64,000 nt of DNA from Linyphia triangularis (GCA_963978545.1 OZ021721.1:106662366-106726365); one strand, 5' to 3'; counted from the first letter of the stretch, positions 12,760-24,111 are shown. Program-made: numbers and translations. The notes: a model not told the origin generated them from the letters alone.

Positions 12760-13391
12760 TCCCTTTCCCTACGAGACTTAAATACACGCCAGAAAAAAAA
12801 ATTCGATATTTCTTTTTAGATAATATTTAGTTACATTGAAATTTGTTTAGCTGTAGCTCACACATCAATTTTTTTAAATGATTTTCTTTCTGTGTAAAAA
12901 AGAAAACATTTTCATATATTTCCTACAGTATTGAAATTTTTCACGTCGCTTTTATTGCAGTAAAACTAAAGAATTTATGATTTAACACTTTGTTTAATGT
13001 AGTCTACAAGTATAAAAATCCATCACATAAAGCGTATTTCTTTCTGAATAAGAAATATATTTAATATTAAAAAAAACAAGGTACTTTTATGGGCTCTCAC
13101 ATATGCTTAATCAATCAAAATATTTTATACCAAATACTATTTTCTGAATTATTCAGTTTTCTCAATTATTATAAATATTTATTCCGAAAACTTGGTAACG
13201 ATTTTCTATAATTTTTTTTCTTTGTTATTTTACCTGCAACTATGTAAAAGAACGTAACTCCCAGTTATTACTGGAGAAGTATTTTAGCTTTAAAATTTAA
13301 TAAAATATGTTTATATTAGATGTAATAAAAATACATTATTATTAAAGGGGCATACATTATTGCGGATAAACAAGAAATTTTAAGGAAAATT

Positions 13392-13426
<35 letters not shown>

Positions 13427-14880
13427 GTGAATTGGGTACAGTTTTAGAACAGAGAACCAAGGAATGGCGAAACTTTAAAAGATAAAAAAGTAAGAATTAA
13501 AAAGAAAATAAACTGCAAATCTCTTGACAAATTCCATATGAACTACTTTGGTGATTATATTCAACAACTCAGTATGGTAATTATTTCTTGTTAGTTAATT
13601 TAATCATTTTAAATAGCGTTGTTTCAAAATCAACTTTAGTGTTGTTGCAAAATAAACTTCTTAATAAATGGCAAATTTTGAGGCAATACTCTTATCATTT
13701 AAGTGTTATCTACTTTTAAATGTTTTGGTGATTTTAAAAGCATAAAAAAATTACATACGTACCAAACCAATAGTAGTATATTGATTAATTTTTGAATTAC
13801 CATTGTATGTTTTGGCAAATATTAAATAAAATTTTGGTGATCATTCTCATGGTTTATTTAGTAATCAGATTAATTTACTTGTTCAGTTTCATTTGCATGT
13901 TCGTATGCTGTAGGTGTATGATAAGTTTTTATATAAAGTGAAAAAATATTATTTATTTTAAATTTCACAAAATTAAAAAAAGAACAATATTTTTAACGTT
14001 AACGAATTGCATGTTGCAAAGTTGTTTGGACAGCATATTTACAATTTTTAAATACAGTACGATAGAAGAAAAAGCTTGATTGTTAATTTTCAATCTTCGT
14101 CTAAATCTAAAATAGTTACTGCATTTTACTATGAATTGTAGATTATAAAATTAAGCAAGAAAATATAAAAATCATTATATTGTATTCGGAATAAATGTTT
14201 ACAATAAAGCTGCTGTCAAAATATCCTAATTATGTAAAATCTATAAATTTCCTAGGAAATAGGTACAATTCTTTTCGAGAAACAATACATGAATAATTAA
14301 CGCAACTAGTTAGTGTAAATAGTTAGCATGGGCATTTAACTATTAATTCAGTAGTTAACAACAATTAGTAAACGAAATAGTTACGAAATTTTTAAATGAA
14401 AAAGCAAAAATAATTTAGAAAAAAATCATTCCAATGCAAACACATTTTTTTCTCTCAAATCTGTCCACAAAATACTTAAGCTTTCTTTCAATTATATCAA
14501 ATTGAAGTTAAAAAATATCAAATGATCCAAATATGAAAATGTTATTATGATAAAATAGACTATTATTCGGCAGAAACTATTTCATTACATCGGCAATTAA
14601 TTATAGTTAATCAGTGAAAGTATTACATCGGAAACTATTACATCGGCAATTAATTATAGTTAATCAGTGAAAGAATCTGTAATAAGTTTCGCTTACAGTT
14701 TGAGTTTATGCCATTTTGAAATTACCTGAATGAGCTATGTGTTTCTTAACAAAGGCAAAAAACAGTTTAGAAAAAATCATTCCAATACTGCATGCAACAT
14801 CATTTAAAAATTACGCTCCAAAATATTTCTACGAAATACTTTCTTTTTCAATTACATCAAATTCAAGAAAAATATCATTT
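12760..14880. other. AT-rich sequence with a poly-T run and a short duplication
   Basis: A 29-base poly-T tract lies at 13398-13426. A short direct duplication of TTACATCGGCAATTAATTAT occurs at about 14595 and 14640. No gene or mobile element was recognised. Confidence 0.6.
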
Positions 14881-14889
14881 TACCTAAAT

Positions 14890-15056
14890 TTTAAAAAATG
14901 CAGATAATAAAGCATGAAAAGATACCTGATAATACTCATAAAAGAAAAAAATGCAGATAATAAAGCATGAAAAGTTACCTGATAATACTCATAAAAGAAA
15001 AAAATGCAGATAATAAAGCATGAAAAGTTACCTGATAATACTCATAAAAGAAAATC
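14890..15056. repeat. Short tandem array, 52-53-bp unit, three copies
   Basis: The unit ATGCAGATAATAAAGCATGA occurs at 14899, 14951 and 15004 with almost no change between copies. Confidence 0.92.
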
Positions 15057-15059
15057 GTA

Positions 15060-15330
15060 AAGAAATACCTCAAACAAAAGACCGCCTAATGAAACCAAAG
15101 TAGGCGGATAAATATAAGTTGTCTGAAACGCAACTTTCTCCTACTGCCATTGGTTGGCGGCTAATGATCAAAGAAAGCAAAAGGGGTGTTTCCTGGAACA
15201 ATGCTTTCGATGGAACAATAGGAAAGGGGATGCTGCGCATGCTCCTGAGCCTCCAGAGACAAGAATGGAGGAAGACAATTGATCCTCGGAGGCTCCAGCT
15301 CAAAAGGGGAGGAGGGAGATTATCTAAGAG
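15060..15330. promoter_or_regulatory. GC-richer island with SOX and TCF motifs, candidate enhancer
   Basis: This non-repetitive island contains TGATCAAAG (15165-15173, a TCF/LEF core) and two AACAAT SOX cores at 15197-15202 and 15214-15219 in the same orientation, with starts 17 bp apart. SoxD factors dimerise and favour paired sites. Overlapping open frames on both strands (15070-15303 and 15119-15340) carry no recognisable domain, so I treat it as non-coding. Confidence 0.3.
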
Positions 15331-15339
15331 ATACTCTTA

Positions 15340-16720
15340 AAATGTTATGTATCCTCTTCAGAGGTGTTGAAGCGTGAACTGAAATTCTTAACCCACAAGT
15401 GAAACTTATAAAAATCTTAGTTTATTAGCTTAAAATCTATCGAAGTATTATTCGGGCGATTCTGAAATTAAGGAGAAATTTCAGTCCCTGTGCTTTTACT
15501 GACTTAATATTTATTCCTTTTAGTGAGGAAATTGGTATTAAGTAGAAAAAAGTTTACATTTAATGCTTTCGGTCTTTATGTATTACTTTTTTTTTTAATT
15601 CAAAGTATAGGAAATGTTACCCTAACCCTGTTTTTTTAGCTGAAGAAATAAACCTGATTAGTAATATATTTGTGGAAAAATCTGGGTTAAACATTTATTT
15701 ATTACATGAATAATTAACTCATCACAAAGAAATATAAGTTTTAATTTATTTTACTACTTTATTTTAAGCGCATAAGTTATCCCTGGGGTGCTGAGGTAAC
15801 CTCCATGGAATATCTTTAACTTGATAAAATTCTACTAGATAGCAGTACAGTCTTCTTTACCAGATCTGAAGTGAAGCTCAAGTCAACCATTTTGTCTGGT
15901 GATGTTGTTGGATGTGTTAGTTTTATATTGTTTGTGAAAAAGCTGTTCAGTCCTCAAAAATCTGGTGAGTTCTTTTTGTTCATGTAACCTCCATGGTTCA
16001 GTAATGTTATTCCTTATAGTATTAAGCATACTTTTGCCGTTAACTTTTATCAAATAGCCAATTTTTTCTCTAAAAGTAAAGCCAGTATATCCTCAGTCTT
16101 TTAGGTTAGGTTTTAAGCATGGCAATCTACTTATTTTTACTTATTTATAACGTTCATGGGTTGTGTTAACCACGGAGGTTATAAGCAAAATTAGAAAACT
16201 GTTTTTTATAGAAAAGGTATTTTTCTTTGAAATTTTTTTGAAGCGGTAAATGTATTAGTTTTGTCAATAAAACTCTAAGAGTAAAATTTCAATTATGTTA
16301 TATATTTCTTATTTTTGTGTTTTTTTTACCTCCTCAATTTCCCTTTAATTTCAGAATCACCAATTTATATTTCAATATTTCAAAACTATTTTCATTTTTT
16401 AACTGAAATATTAAACTACCTCCTTAATATTAGTATTTTTAGACCAATGATAATTTAACCCAAAACAGTGCTTCTTGCCCCATACGTCGGCGTCTTGACG
16501 TATATTAATTAAAGTGTAGTAAATTTAGCATGTGAATAAAATATTGTAAAATGAAAAAGAAAAAGAATCTGCTTGAAATAAATTTTAAGGCAAAAAAAAT
16601 TTACTGTATTTTTTTTTCTTTTTCTTTTCATAAATTAGTTAAAAATTCCTAATATAGGATTATTGGTAAATATTCTGTTTAATTTCTGTCTCGTATGTGA
16701 TACTTTTAAAGATCCTAATT
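15340..16720. other. Unique AT-rich sequence
   Basis: No repeats, gene or RNA were recognised. Short motifs such as ACCTCCATGG recur at about 15800 and 15987 without forming an array. Confidence 0.5.
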
Positions 16721-16721
16721 T

Positions 16722-16940
16722 CTTATGACTGTTAACTCATACTTTATTCAAGTTAATTATACTTTTTAATATTAATTAAGTTATTGCCAGTGAACTTATG
16801 ACTGTTAACTCATACTTTATTCAAGTTAGTTATACTTTTTAATATTAATTAAGTTATTGCCAGTGAACTTATGACTGTTAACTCATACTTTATTCAAGTT
16901 AATTATACTTTTTAATATTAATTAAGTTATTGCCAGTGAA
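16722..16940. repeat. Tandem array, 73-bp unit, three copies
   Basis: CTTATGACTGTTAACTCATA starts units at 16722, 16795 and 16868, nearly identical to one another. Confidence 0.93.
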
Positions 16941-17870
16941 CTATTAACCTGCGGGAATATCCGTTTGATGATGCAATGCAATTTGCCACACATAAAAAAA
17001 AAAACGAAAATTTGTTTGACACATGGCACCACTCCTCAATACTTTATCCTATCATCCTTAAATCTCACTGCTGAACTGGTTTTGGAAAGGTACACCACGT
17101 GCTTTGAATTACTATTTTGGGGAAAAAAATCAAAATGTTTTTTGATCTTTTTAGTGTAGAATTGTTTCTAGAAATATACTATTTTTACTCTACATTACTT
17201 TTTCCTGTTTTGAAAAAGCAGGTAACACATAACCAACGTATTTTTTTAAAAGAAATATTGTTAAAAATACGAAGAGAGGCTCAGAAATTTATATTCAAGT
17301 TATAATAATTCTATCAAGGATATATGTACTTAATGAAATGCTAAATAAATTTTAATTTTGGATATTCAGAAATAATACAATACTTAATCTTCGATAATAT
17401 GTAAAACTAATTAAGTTTCAAAATTTCTCCATATCATCAAATGAGAGTAAATTTTTTTAATAGGTATTGTTTTTATTATTTATTACACTGGATTCGTATT
17501 TCAGATTACGTCTAGACTTTTTCAGAACAGTTTGTAAACAATCTATTTAGTAGATAGCAAGTATAATCAAGCGAAATAAATCTTAAATAAATGTTATAAG
17601 TAAAATACTTTGATATGTTGAAGTTCATCTTTTAAAAGCATTCATTAAAAGCAAAAAGTATGCTTATATTAGTTACGTCTTTCAGACTTCTTATAAAATA
17701 TTGTGAAAAATGTGCCTTACATATCCTTTTAAAAATACTCCAGAATATTAAGTGAATGCTATATCTTAAGTCCAATCAACGCATACAAATGAAAATAAGA
17801 ACGGTTAGTCTCCTTTCGTAGTATAAATAACTTCAATTTAATTTTATGAGTGAATTGAATTGGTGAATTG
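16941..17870. other. AT-rich unique sequence
   Basis: Only chance short frames (16965-17159 and 17117-17305) occur here, without recognisable domains. Confidence 0.5.
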
Positions 17871-17876
17871 TAAAAA

Positions 17877-18990
17877 AAATACACAATAAGGAGACATTAG
17901 CTTATCATTACTACTTATGATGTTAAAATAAAATCTACTGGAATTTAATAGAATAAATGGTTTAAGTTTAAATACAAAATAAGGAGACATTAGCGAGGCA
18001 TTACTACAAATGATGTTAAAGTAAAATATACTGACATTTAATAGAATAAATGGTTTAAATTTAAATGCACAATAAGGAGACATTAGCGTGCCATTACTAC
18101 TTATGATGTTAAAGTAAAATATTCTGATATTTAATAGAATAAATTTTTTAAATTTAAATACACACTAAGGAGACATTAGCGCGTCATTACTACAAATGAT
18201 GTTAAAGTAAAATATACTGACATTTAATAGAATAAATGGTTTAAATTTAAATGCACAATAAGGAGACATTAGCGTGCCATTACTACTTATGATGTTAAAG
18301 TAAAATATTCTGATATTTAATAGAATAAATTTTTTAAATTTAAATACACACTAAGGAGACATTAGCGCGTCATTACTACAAATGATGTTAAAGTAAAATA
18401 TACTGACATTTAATAGAATAAATGGTTTAAATTTAAATACACAATAAGGAGACATTAGCGTGCCATTACTACTTATGATGTTAAAGTAAAATATTCTGAT
18501 ATTTAATAGAATAAATTTTTTAAATTTAAATACACAATAAGGAGACATTAGCGCGTCATTACTACAAATGATGTTAAAGTAAAGTATACTGACATTTAAT
18601 AGAATAAATGGTTTAAATTTAAATACACAATAAGGAGACATTAGCGTGCCATTACTACTTATGATGTTAAAGTAAAATATTCTTGTATTTAATAGAATAA
18701 ATTTTTTAAATTTAAATACACACTAAGGAGACATTAGCGCGTCATTACTACAAATGATGTTAAAGTAAAATATACTGACATTTAATAGAATAAATGGTTT
18801 AAATTTAAATACACAATAAGGAGACATTAGCGTGCCCTTACTACTTATGATGTTAAAGTAAAATATTCTGATATTTAATAGAATAAATTTTTTAAATTTA
18901 AATACACACTAAGGAGACATTAGCGCGTCATTACTACTTATGATGTGAAAGTAAAATATGCTCAAATTTAATAGAATAAATGGTTTAAAT
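17877..18990. repeat. Satellite-like array, 93-bp monomers in 186-bp dimers, about 12 monomers
   Basis: The marker AATAAGGAGACATTAGCG recurs every 93 bp from 17881. Two monomer types alternate: one has CTTATGATGTTAAAGTAAAA with TATTCTGATATTTAATAG, the other has CAAATGATGTTAAAG with TATACTGACATTTAATAG. Their alternation gives a 186-bp higher-order unit. Because 93 is a multiple of three, long repetitive open frames appear on the minus strand; these are artefacts. Confidence 0.95.
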
Positions 18991-19532
18991 TTACTAACTA
19001 ATCATGCAAATTAAAACGCTTCTGTTGCCTCTTTTTTCTAATTGGGTGTTTTCAAATGTTTATGTATATGCGTCTTACGCAGATGTTTTGAATTTCTTAC
19101 TTATGTTTTCCAATGACGGCCATGTTTTTTTACTAATTTTGATACTTAGCGATGCTTAAAAGTTACCATTTCAGTTTTTTTTTAAAGTTTTATCGATGTA
19201 GTCGTCTATCAGCACAGTAACTATTTAACCAACTAAATTTTATAAATTCCTAGGTGTATAAAAAAAAGACCCTACTTGAAGGTTCTTGCCCATAAGGAAG
19301 CATGTTTATGTTTATCATTAATATGAAAGCTCAATTTGATAAAAACATTAATATAATTAAACAAACATAAAACATAATCGAAGGTAAAAACTTTGATCCG
19401 AATGAACTCTATGCAAGTTTCAAACCTGATATTTGTCTATGAATATTTTATTTGTCTTTCAGAAAGAAATACATAACTTAAAAATATTATAACTGAGAAC
19501 CAGTGATAAACAGAAAAAAGAGAAAAGTGGTA
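18991..19532. other. AT-rich unique sequence
   Basis: Nothing recognisable was seen between the satellite and the MITE at 19533. Confidence 0.5.
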
Positions 19533-19735
19533 CACTGTGAAAAATTCGGTTCCATCTTGCACCCAAAATTGGTTCTCATTTAGCTACAATCAACATTTGA
19601 AGCTTAGTTTCACGATTTAATGGTGCTTACGGTGCGATGTAGCACCATTAAATCGTGAAACTATGAGCCAAATGTTAGTTGCAGCTAAATGAAAACCAAT
19701 TTTTGGCGAAAGGTGGATAAAAAATGTTAACAGTG
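19533..19735. mobile_element. 203-bp palindromic MITE, copy 2
   Basis: This copy has the same length and TA-flanked CACTGT...CAGTG ends as the copy at 4655. The arms pair around an axis near 19634, with some mismatches. Confidence 0.85.
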
Positions 19736-19906
19736 TATATATCTATGGAAAGGTACTAAAAAATTGTAACAGTGTTAGGCAGGTATGGCATTCTAAATAC
19801 ATCTATTTTCAAAATTAAATGATGGGATTAAATTTGATGACTTACCGATGAATCCCATTTTTATTGAATGGATTTTTAAATAAACAAATCTGCTGAGTCT
19901 GGGCTA

Positions 19907-20109
19907 CACTGTTAAAAATTTTATTACAACCTTGCACCAAAAATTGTTTCTCATTTAGCTGCAACCAACATTTGGAGCTTAGTTTCATGATTTAACGGTG
20001 CTACCTCAGACCGTAAGCACCATTGAATCGTGAAATTAAGCACCAAATGTTGGTTGCAGCTACATGCACACAAATTTTTGGTGCAAGGTGGAACAAAATT
20101 TTTAACAGG
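19907..20109. mobile_element. 203-bp palindromic MITE, copy 3
   Basis: CACTGTTAAAAATTTT follows TA at 19905-19906, and the arms pair as in the other copies. The right terminus is altered (TAACAGG rather than TAACAGTG), so this copy is probably no longer mobile. Confidence 0.82.
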
Positions 20110-20391
20110 TTACTGAAAACCAGTCTGTGCTTCTTAATAAAACACTGCTTACTGCAAAATTGACCGTTTGGGTTGCACTATCCAGTAATAGGATCAGAGA
20201 ACACTCTTTCGTCAGGAAAATGATGTAGTCATCATTTTATATTAAGATTTTACAACAATTTGCATTGACATTCAATAGCCAAACAAACTTTTCAAGTAAG
20301 TGTATTTACAATTCCCTACCTGTCTATCAAGATACCACTTATCTCTTCTCTTTGAATATCACAGTTTCGCAGTTATATCATTTATAATGAG
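20110..20391. other. Unique sequence between mobile elements
   Basis: No feature was recognised. Confidence 0.4.
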
Positions 20392-21034
20392 AGGCGACTG
20401 CAAATATTGGACCCCATCGAACATCATTCTGAATTTTTTATAGAAATTGGAGAAAAGTGAGTAAATTACGAATCCACTGGTCTGCAGTGGCAAAAATGGC
20501 CGAAACTGGTCAAAATCGACTTTTAATAAGTTGAACTAAATCCAATTGCCAAATGCGCCATAACTTGCCAAATAATGAGCATTTTTTTTTATTTGGTAAC
20601 CCTCACTCTTTAATGTTCAATTAAGAAGGTTGCAGACGATTCGGATGTGTGGCTATGGCTTACTTGCATCTTTCACAAATGAGCCAAATTGGCAAGAAAC
20701 ATTACGTCACTGATGATGTAACTGATGTCGCCAATTTGGTTTACTTTTAAAAGATACAAGTTTTCCGAGCCAGAGATCAGAAATCGTTTGCGGTTTTTCT
20801 CATTGAAAATCAAAATGCAGTGGGTTGCCAGACGAAAAAGTTTGTTCTCTTTGTGGCAAGTTATGACATATTTGGCAATCGGATTTTAGTTCAACTCATT
20901 CCAAGTCGATGTTTGATCAGTTTCGGTCATTTTTGCCACGGCAGACCAGTGGATTCGTAATCTACTCACTTTTCTCCAATATCTATAAAAAATTCAGAAT
21001 GATGTTCGATGGAGTCCAAAAATTGCAGTCGCCT
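20392..21034. mobile_element. 643-bp palindromic fold-back element, copy 1
   Basis: The ends are AGGCGACTGCAA and TTGCAGTCGCCT, and the arms remain complementary across most of the element. For example, CATCGAACATCATTCTGAAT on the left pairs with ATTCAGAATGATGTTCGATG on the right. No target duplication is obvious. It lies about 110 bp beyond the donor of the SoxD zipper exon and is inverted relative to the copy at 22555. Confidence 0.88.
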
Positions 21035-21146
21035 GTTGGACTAATTTAAAAAATAGGCTGTTCAGTCTGAAAAACCATGTGCATGTCTTCATATACTTAT
21101 TTGCTATTCGAAACCGTACAATGTTTAGTTGAAGAAGAACGCTTAC

Positions 21147-21342
21147 CTGGGTGGTTTGTTGGGTGACCAGTTGCTCTTTCAGATGCTGTAACTGGTTGAT
21201 CATATCTGTAAGGCATCTTTCCTTTTCCTTAATATTGTCTCCAGACAAGGCAAGGCGAAGGCAATCGTTATCTACCATCGTGATGGGAGATTCACCGGAC
21301 ATTTCTTTATTCATTGGAAGATTTGGTGGCGTTGTTTGCATT
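21147..21342 (-). CDS. SoxD: SoxD-family transcription factor, leucine-zipper exon
   Basis: This minus-strand exon follows an acceptor TCTTGTTTCCAG at about 21354-21343 and ends at a consensus CAG|GTAAG donor at 21147/21146. Its first base completes an AGA codon with the last two bases of the upstream exon. The 65 codons that follow are open and end exactly in phase 0. The C-terminal half reads IKEKERCLTDMINQLQHLKE. This closely matches the start of the SOX5/SOX6 zipper ([20 protein letters not shown]), which mediates SoxD dimerisation. The exon also ends at the equivalent place, just before the Q-rich coiled coil. The 1.9-kb intron upstream and the intron downstream each carry one copy of the same 643-bp palindromic element. 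The next coiled-coil exon and the HMG-box exons are not visible in positions 1-21146. Confidence 0.87.
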
Positions 21343-21497
21343 CTGGAAACAAGAGATTGCTTGCAAAATGTAAAATATTGGCTTATTTCTCAATTCTGCT
21401 TCAAGAATAAATTATAAAATTTTTTAGATACAAAAATTAATGCTCAGAAAAGTAGTTAAGTGGTTGAAGCGCACTTTGATTTTCTGTTTTCTTTTAG

Positions 21498-21675
21498 TTG
21501 GTTGGTTTGTGCGCTTAACGATCTATCCTTGTGCACAATAACGGCTTATCAGGCCGGGTACTACAGCTTAACGTGGATTCCAAACCACAACGAACATCCG
21601 TGCCTTACCCGGGATTCAAACCCGGCACCTTTGGCATGCGAAGCCAGAGCGCTAACCCCAAAGCCATCAGGTGGG
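21498..21675 (-). mobile_element. tRNA-derived SINE, family 2, copy 1
   Basis: On the minus strand it begins CCCACCTGATGGCTTTGG, has an A-box region GGGGTTAGCGCTCTGG and a B box GGGTTTGAATCCCGG, and ends in a (TTGG)-type tail. The flanks TCTGTTTTCTTTTAG and TCTGTTTCCTTTTAG (14/15 match) are the target duplication. It is unrelated in sequence to family 1 except for the tRNA-like head and similar tail. Confidence 0.88.
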
Positions 21676-22554
21676 TCTGTTTCCTTTTAGCAACAAATGA
21701 ATCAATATTGCACATGCATTAATTTAATGAATAACTTTAAATATGATTTCTTGAAATTGCAAAATGCCAAGCGATTATTTAAAACAGGGATAAATTTGGC
21801 TCATATAGTACTCTTTTGTTTATTTCAAAAAAACTTTAGGTTATCTTTTTATTAAATATTACTGGCGGAAAAGAAATAGTACTGCAATCGAATTTCAAAA
21901 GAAGTTGGGTCACTTTTTCATATGCCGTGCAATAAGTTTATATTTTTACTAGAAAATGTTAAGCGATTATTAAAAACAGAATCACGTTTCATACATATAA
22001 CATTATTTGGATTTTATAAAAAAATAAACTTTATAGTAACTTCGCATTTAAAAAATAAAGAGTTTATTTTTTGTTTAAAAGAATCTCATTACATTTTTTA
22101 ACAATTTAGAAGCGTTCTGTTGGTTAGCATATTAAATATTATAGAGAAAATATCCTTCTTTGATGCAATTAACTATTAACCATCTCTTAGTTTTCCACAG
22201 GCTGATTTCTGACTTTTTCTAAGTTACTTTTTTTTTTTATAAATAATTACTTTTTCAAAATAAATTATATTCAACACGATGAAGATATAGTTATTTGATA
22301 CATTCTTTTGCAGAACTTCAGGTACATCACGCTAATAATAAAGCAAAGTATAATTTCTTAAATTAATATATTTCTCCGATTCTAATGGTCAAATTTTCCC
22401 TTACCGACATTAAGCATTGATTTAGAATTTTTCTTTGTGTGATTATTCAAGTTTTTTTAACGGGATATCTTGAAGCAGAATGTTTTCAGTTATGTGAACT
22501 AAAACTTATTAGAATAGATTTTATCTGACTTTGTTTTATACCTAATAGTCCGAG

Positions 22555-23197
22555 AGGCGACTGCAATTTTTGGACCCCATCGAACATCATTCTGAATTTT
22601 TTATAGAAATCGGAGAAAAGTGAGTAGATAACGAATCCACTGGGCTACCATGGCAAAAATGGCCAAAACTTGTCAAAAATCGACTTGGAATGTGTTGAAC
22701 AAAAATCCGATTGCCAAATATGTCATAACTTGCCAAAAAGAGAACAAACCTTTTCGTCTGGCAACCCACTGCATTTTGATTTTCAATGAGAAAAAGCGCA
22801 AACGATTTCTGATCTCTGGCTCGGAAAACTTGTATCTTTTAAAGTAAGCCAAATCGGCGACATTAGTTACGTCATCAGCGACGTAATATTTATTGCCAAC
22901 TTGGCTCCCTTTTAATAGATGCAAGTAGACTGTCGCCAGATATCTGAATCATCTGCAACCTTCTTAATTGAAAATTAAAGAGTGAGGGTTACCAAATAAA
23001 AAAAATTGCTCATTGTTTGGCAAGTTATGGTGCATTTGGTAATTGGATTTAGTTCAGTTTATTAAAAGTCGATTTTGACCAGTTTCGGCCATTTTTGCCA
23101 CTGCAGACCAGTGGATTCATAATCTACTAACTTTTCTCTAATTTCTATAAAAAAATTCAGAATGACATTCGACGGGGTCCAAATATTGCAGTCGCCT
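22555..23197. mobile_element. 643-bp palindromic fold-back element, copy 2
   Basis: This copy is the same length as the one at 20392, has the same AGGCGACTGCAA termini, and is in the opposite orientation. Its left half corresponds to the right half of copy 1, and vice versa. Open frames within it on both strands are by-products of the palindrome. Confidence 0.88.
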
Positions 23198-23238
23198 CTT
23201 TGTCTTTAACGTAAGAAATAAAACTTGCTAAAAATTAC

Positions 23239-24111
23239 CTTTCAGATGAAGGGCTTCTGTTGTAAAAATTTCTTTCTTCCATGTCTGTCATAATGAGGGA
23301 CTCGGGACCTGCCGTGTGTCTGTCCTTGAGTGGAACACTCGACGTCATTTTCGATGTCAACCTTCTCAACACATCATCCATTGTCCTTTTACCTTGACCA
23401 CCAGGGAGTGCCTTCGTCATTTCTGGTTGTAGAGAGTAAGGATAATGAAAGTTTTTAATGGGTAATGAATCTGGAGAGCCACGTGGTCCATTCTCGTCTT
23501 CATTGAGTGCATTAGAAGGTTTCAAAGAAGCCTGCAAGAAATCGCATGGGAATGTTTCTGGGTCGTTACCATTCAGGCAAGTCTCTGAATCATACTCAGA
23601 ATCGCTGGTTGTCTCGGACCTAGTGGAAGAAACACTTAACAACAACCTATGCTTTCTGGAAGAATTTGCAACATTGTCCTTCTGGGAAGATTCTGCAACC
23701 AAAACACCGTCACTGGTTAAACTATCGCATGAGTCTTGTTCGTGGTCTATGGAGGTCACTGGTCTTTCTGTTGGTGTTTTTGGTTCCAGAGGAACGTCTA
23801 TGGTATCGAACTCTAGCCTGGAGTTATTGAATCCTTGCACAGCCACGCGGTATTCTTCACTGTTCAGTTTGGCTATTAGATCACTCCCTTCTGGAGAGGA
23901 ATGGTAGGTGATTTTGTTGTCGTTCTGGTCTAATAGGTGGTTTTCCTGGCTGATTCGATCTGAAAGGATCTTGTCTGCCAGCTCCTCTCTGAGGACATCG
24001 TCGATATCTGATGGATCGGGGTGAAAGGGATCAATCGAAGAAGCTTGGTCGTTGTTAAGTCCATCCGTTGACAGTTTGCTGGGAGGACTTTTTCGTTTAG
24101 AGGACATACTC
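23239..24111 (-). CDS. SoxD: SoxD-family transcription factor, N-terminal coding exon
   Basis: SoxD proteins are HMG-box DNA-binding factors that act in the nucleus as dimers through an N-terminal leucine zipper. Read on the minus strand, the exon follows an acceptor (pyrimidine-rich tract, then CCATTAG at about 24118-24112). The likely start ATG is at 24107. The protein begins MSSKRKSPPSK; SOX5 has MSSKRPASP at the matching place. The exon gives 289 codons plus two bases (phase 2) and ends at an AG|GTAATT donor at 23239/23238. The middle is acidic and rich in Ser and Asn, with a DPSDIDDVLREELADKIL segment near residue 28. Near the end, MDDVLRRLTSKM resembles the LADVVDTLKQRK block of SOX5/6. 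The remainder is not conserved enough to align by eye. The ATG may be internal, because the frame stays open to the acceptor and an upstream exon could add residues, as in SOX5. The identification depends on the following exon; without it this exon alone would be uncertain. Confidence 0.8.

Larger units (their letters stand above)
21343..23238 (-). other. SoxD intron between the two visible coding exons
   Basis: This 1896-bp intron has GT-AG ends on the minus strand and is phase 2. It contains a family-2 SINE at 21498-21675, an AT-rich unique stretch at about 21700-22550, and a 643-bp palindromic element at 22555-23197 that ends only about 40 bp from the upstream exon's donor. Confidence 0.8.

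Noticed and set aside
15070..15340. Two opposed open frames as a missing SoxD exon
   Set aside because: Neither frame resembles the coiled coil or HMG box, and no matching phase-0 acceptor leads into it; kept only as a candidate regulatory island.
18351..18641. Open frame of three 31-residue repeats on the minus strand
   Set aside because: It is created by the 93-bp satellite, whose period is a multiple of three; the sequence is low complexity and has no start context.
17877..18990. CRISPR-like regular repeat
   Set aside because: Repeats are contiguous without unique spacers, and the genome is eukaryotic.
1..21146. Search for the SoxD HMG-box exon (a minus-strand frame with an MNAFMVW-type motif)
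   Set aside because: No such motif and no Q-rich coiled-coil exon was seen by eye; it is probably outside the window, although a small exon could have been missed.
21460..21722. Plus-strand open frames and a tRNA-like sequence
   Set aside because: They lie in a family-2 SINE; the tRNA-like part is a SINE head on the minus strand, without a complete cloverleaf or anticodon arm, so it is not a tRNA gene.
22587..22924. Overlapping open frames on both strands
   Set aside because: They are inside a palindromic element, where a frame on one arm is mirrored on the other; no transposase motif.
23458..23907. 149-codon plus-strand open frame
   Set aside because: It is antisense to the SoxD exon, which has matching splice sites and family similarity on the minus strand.
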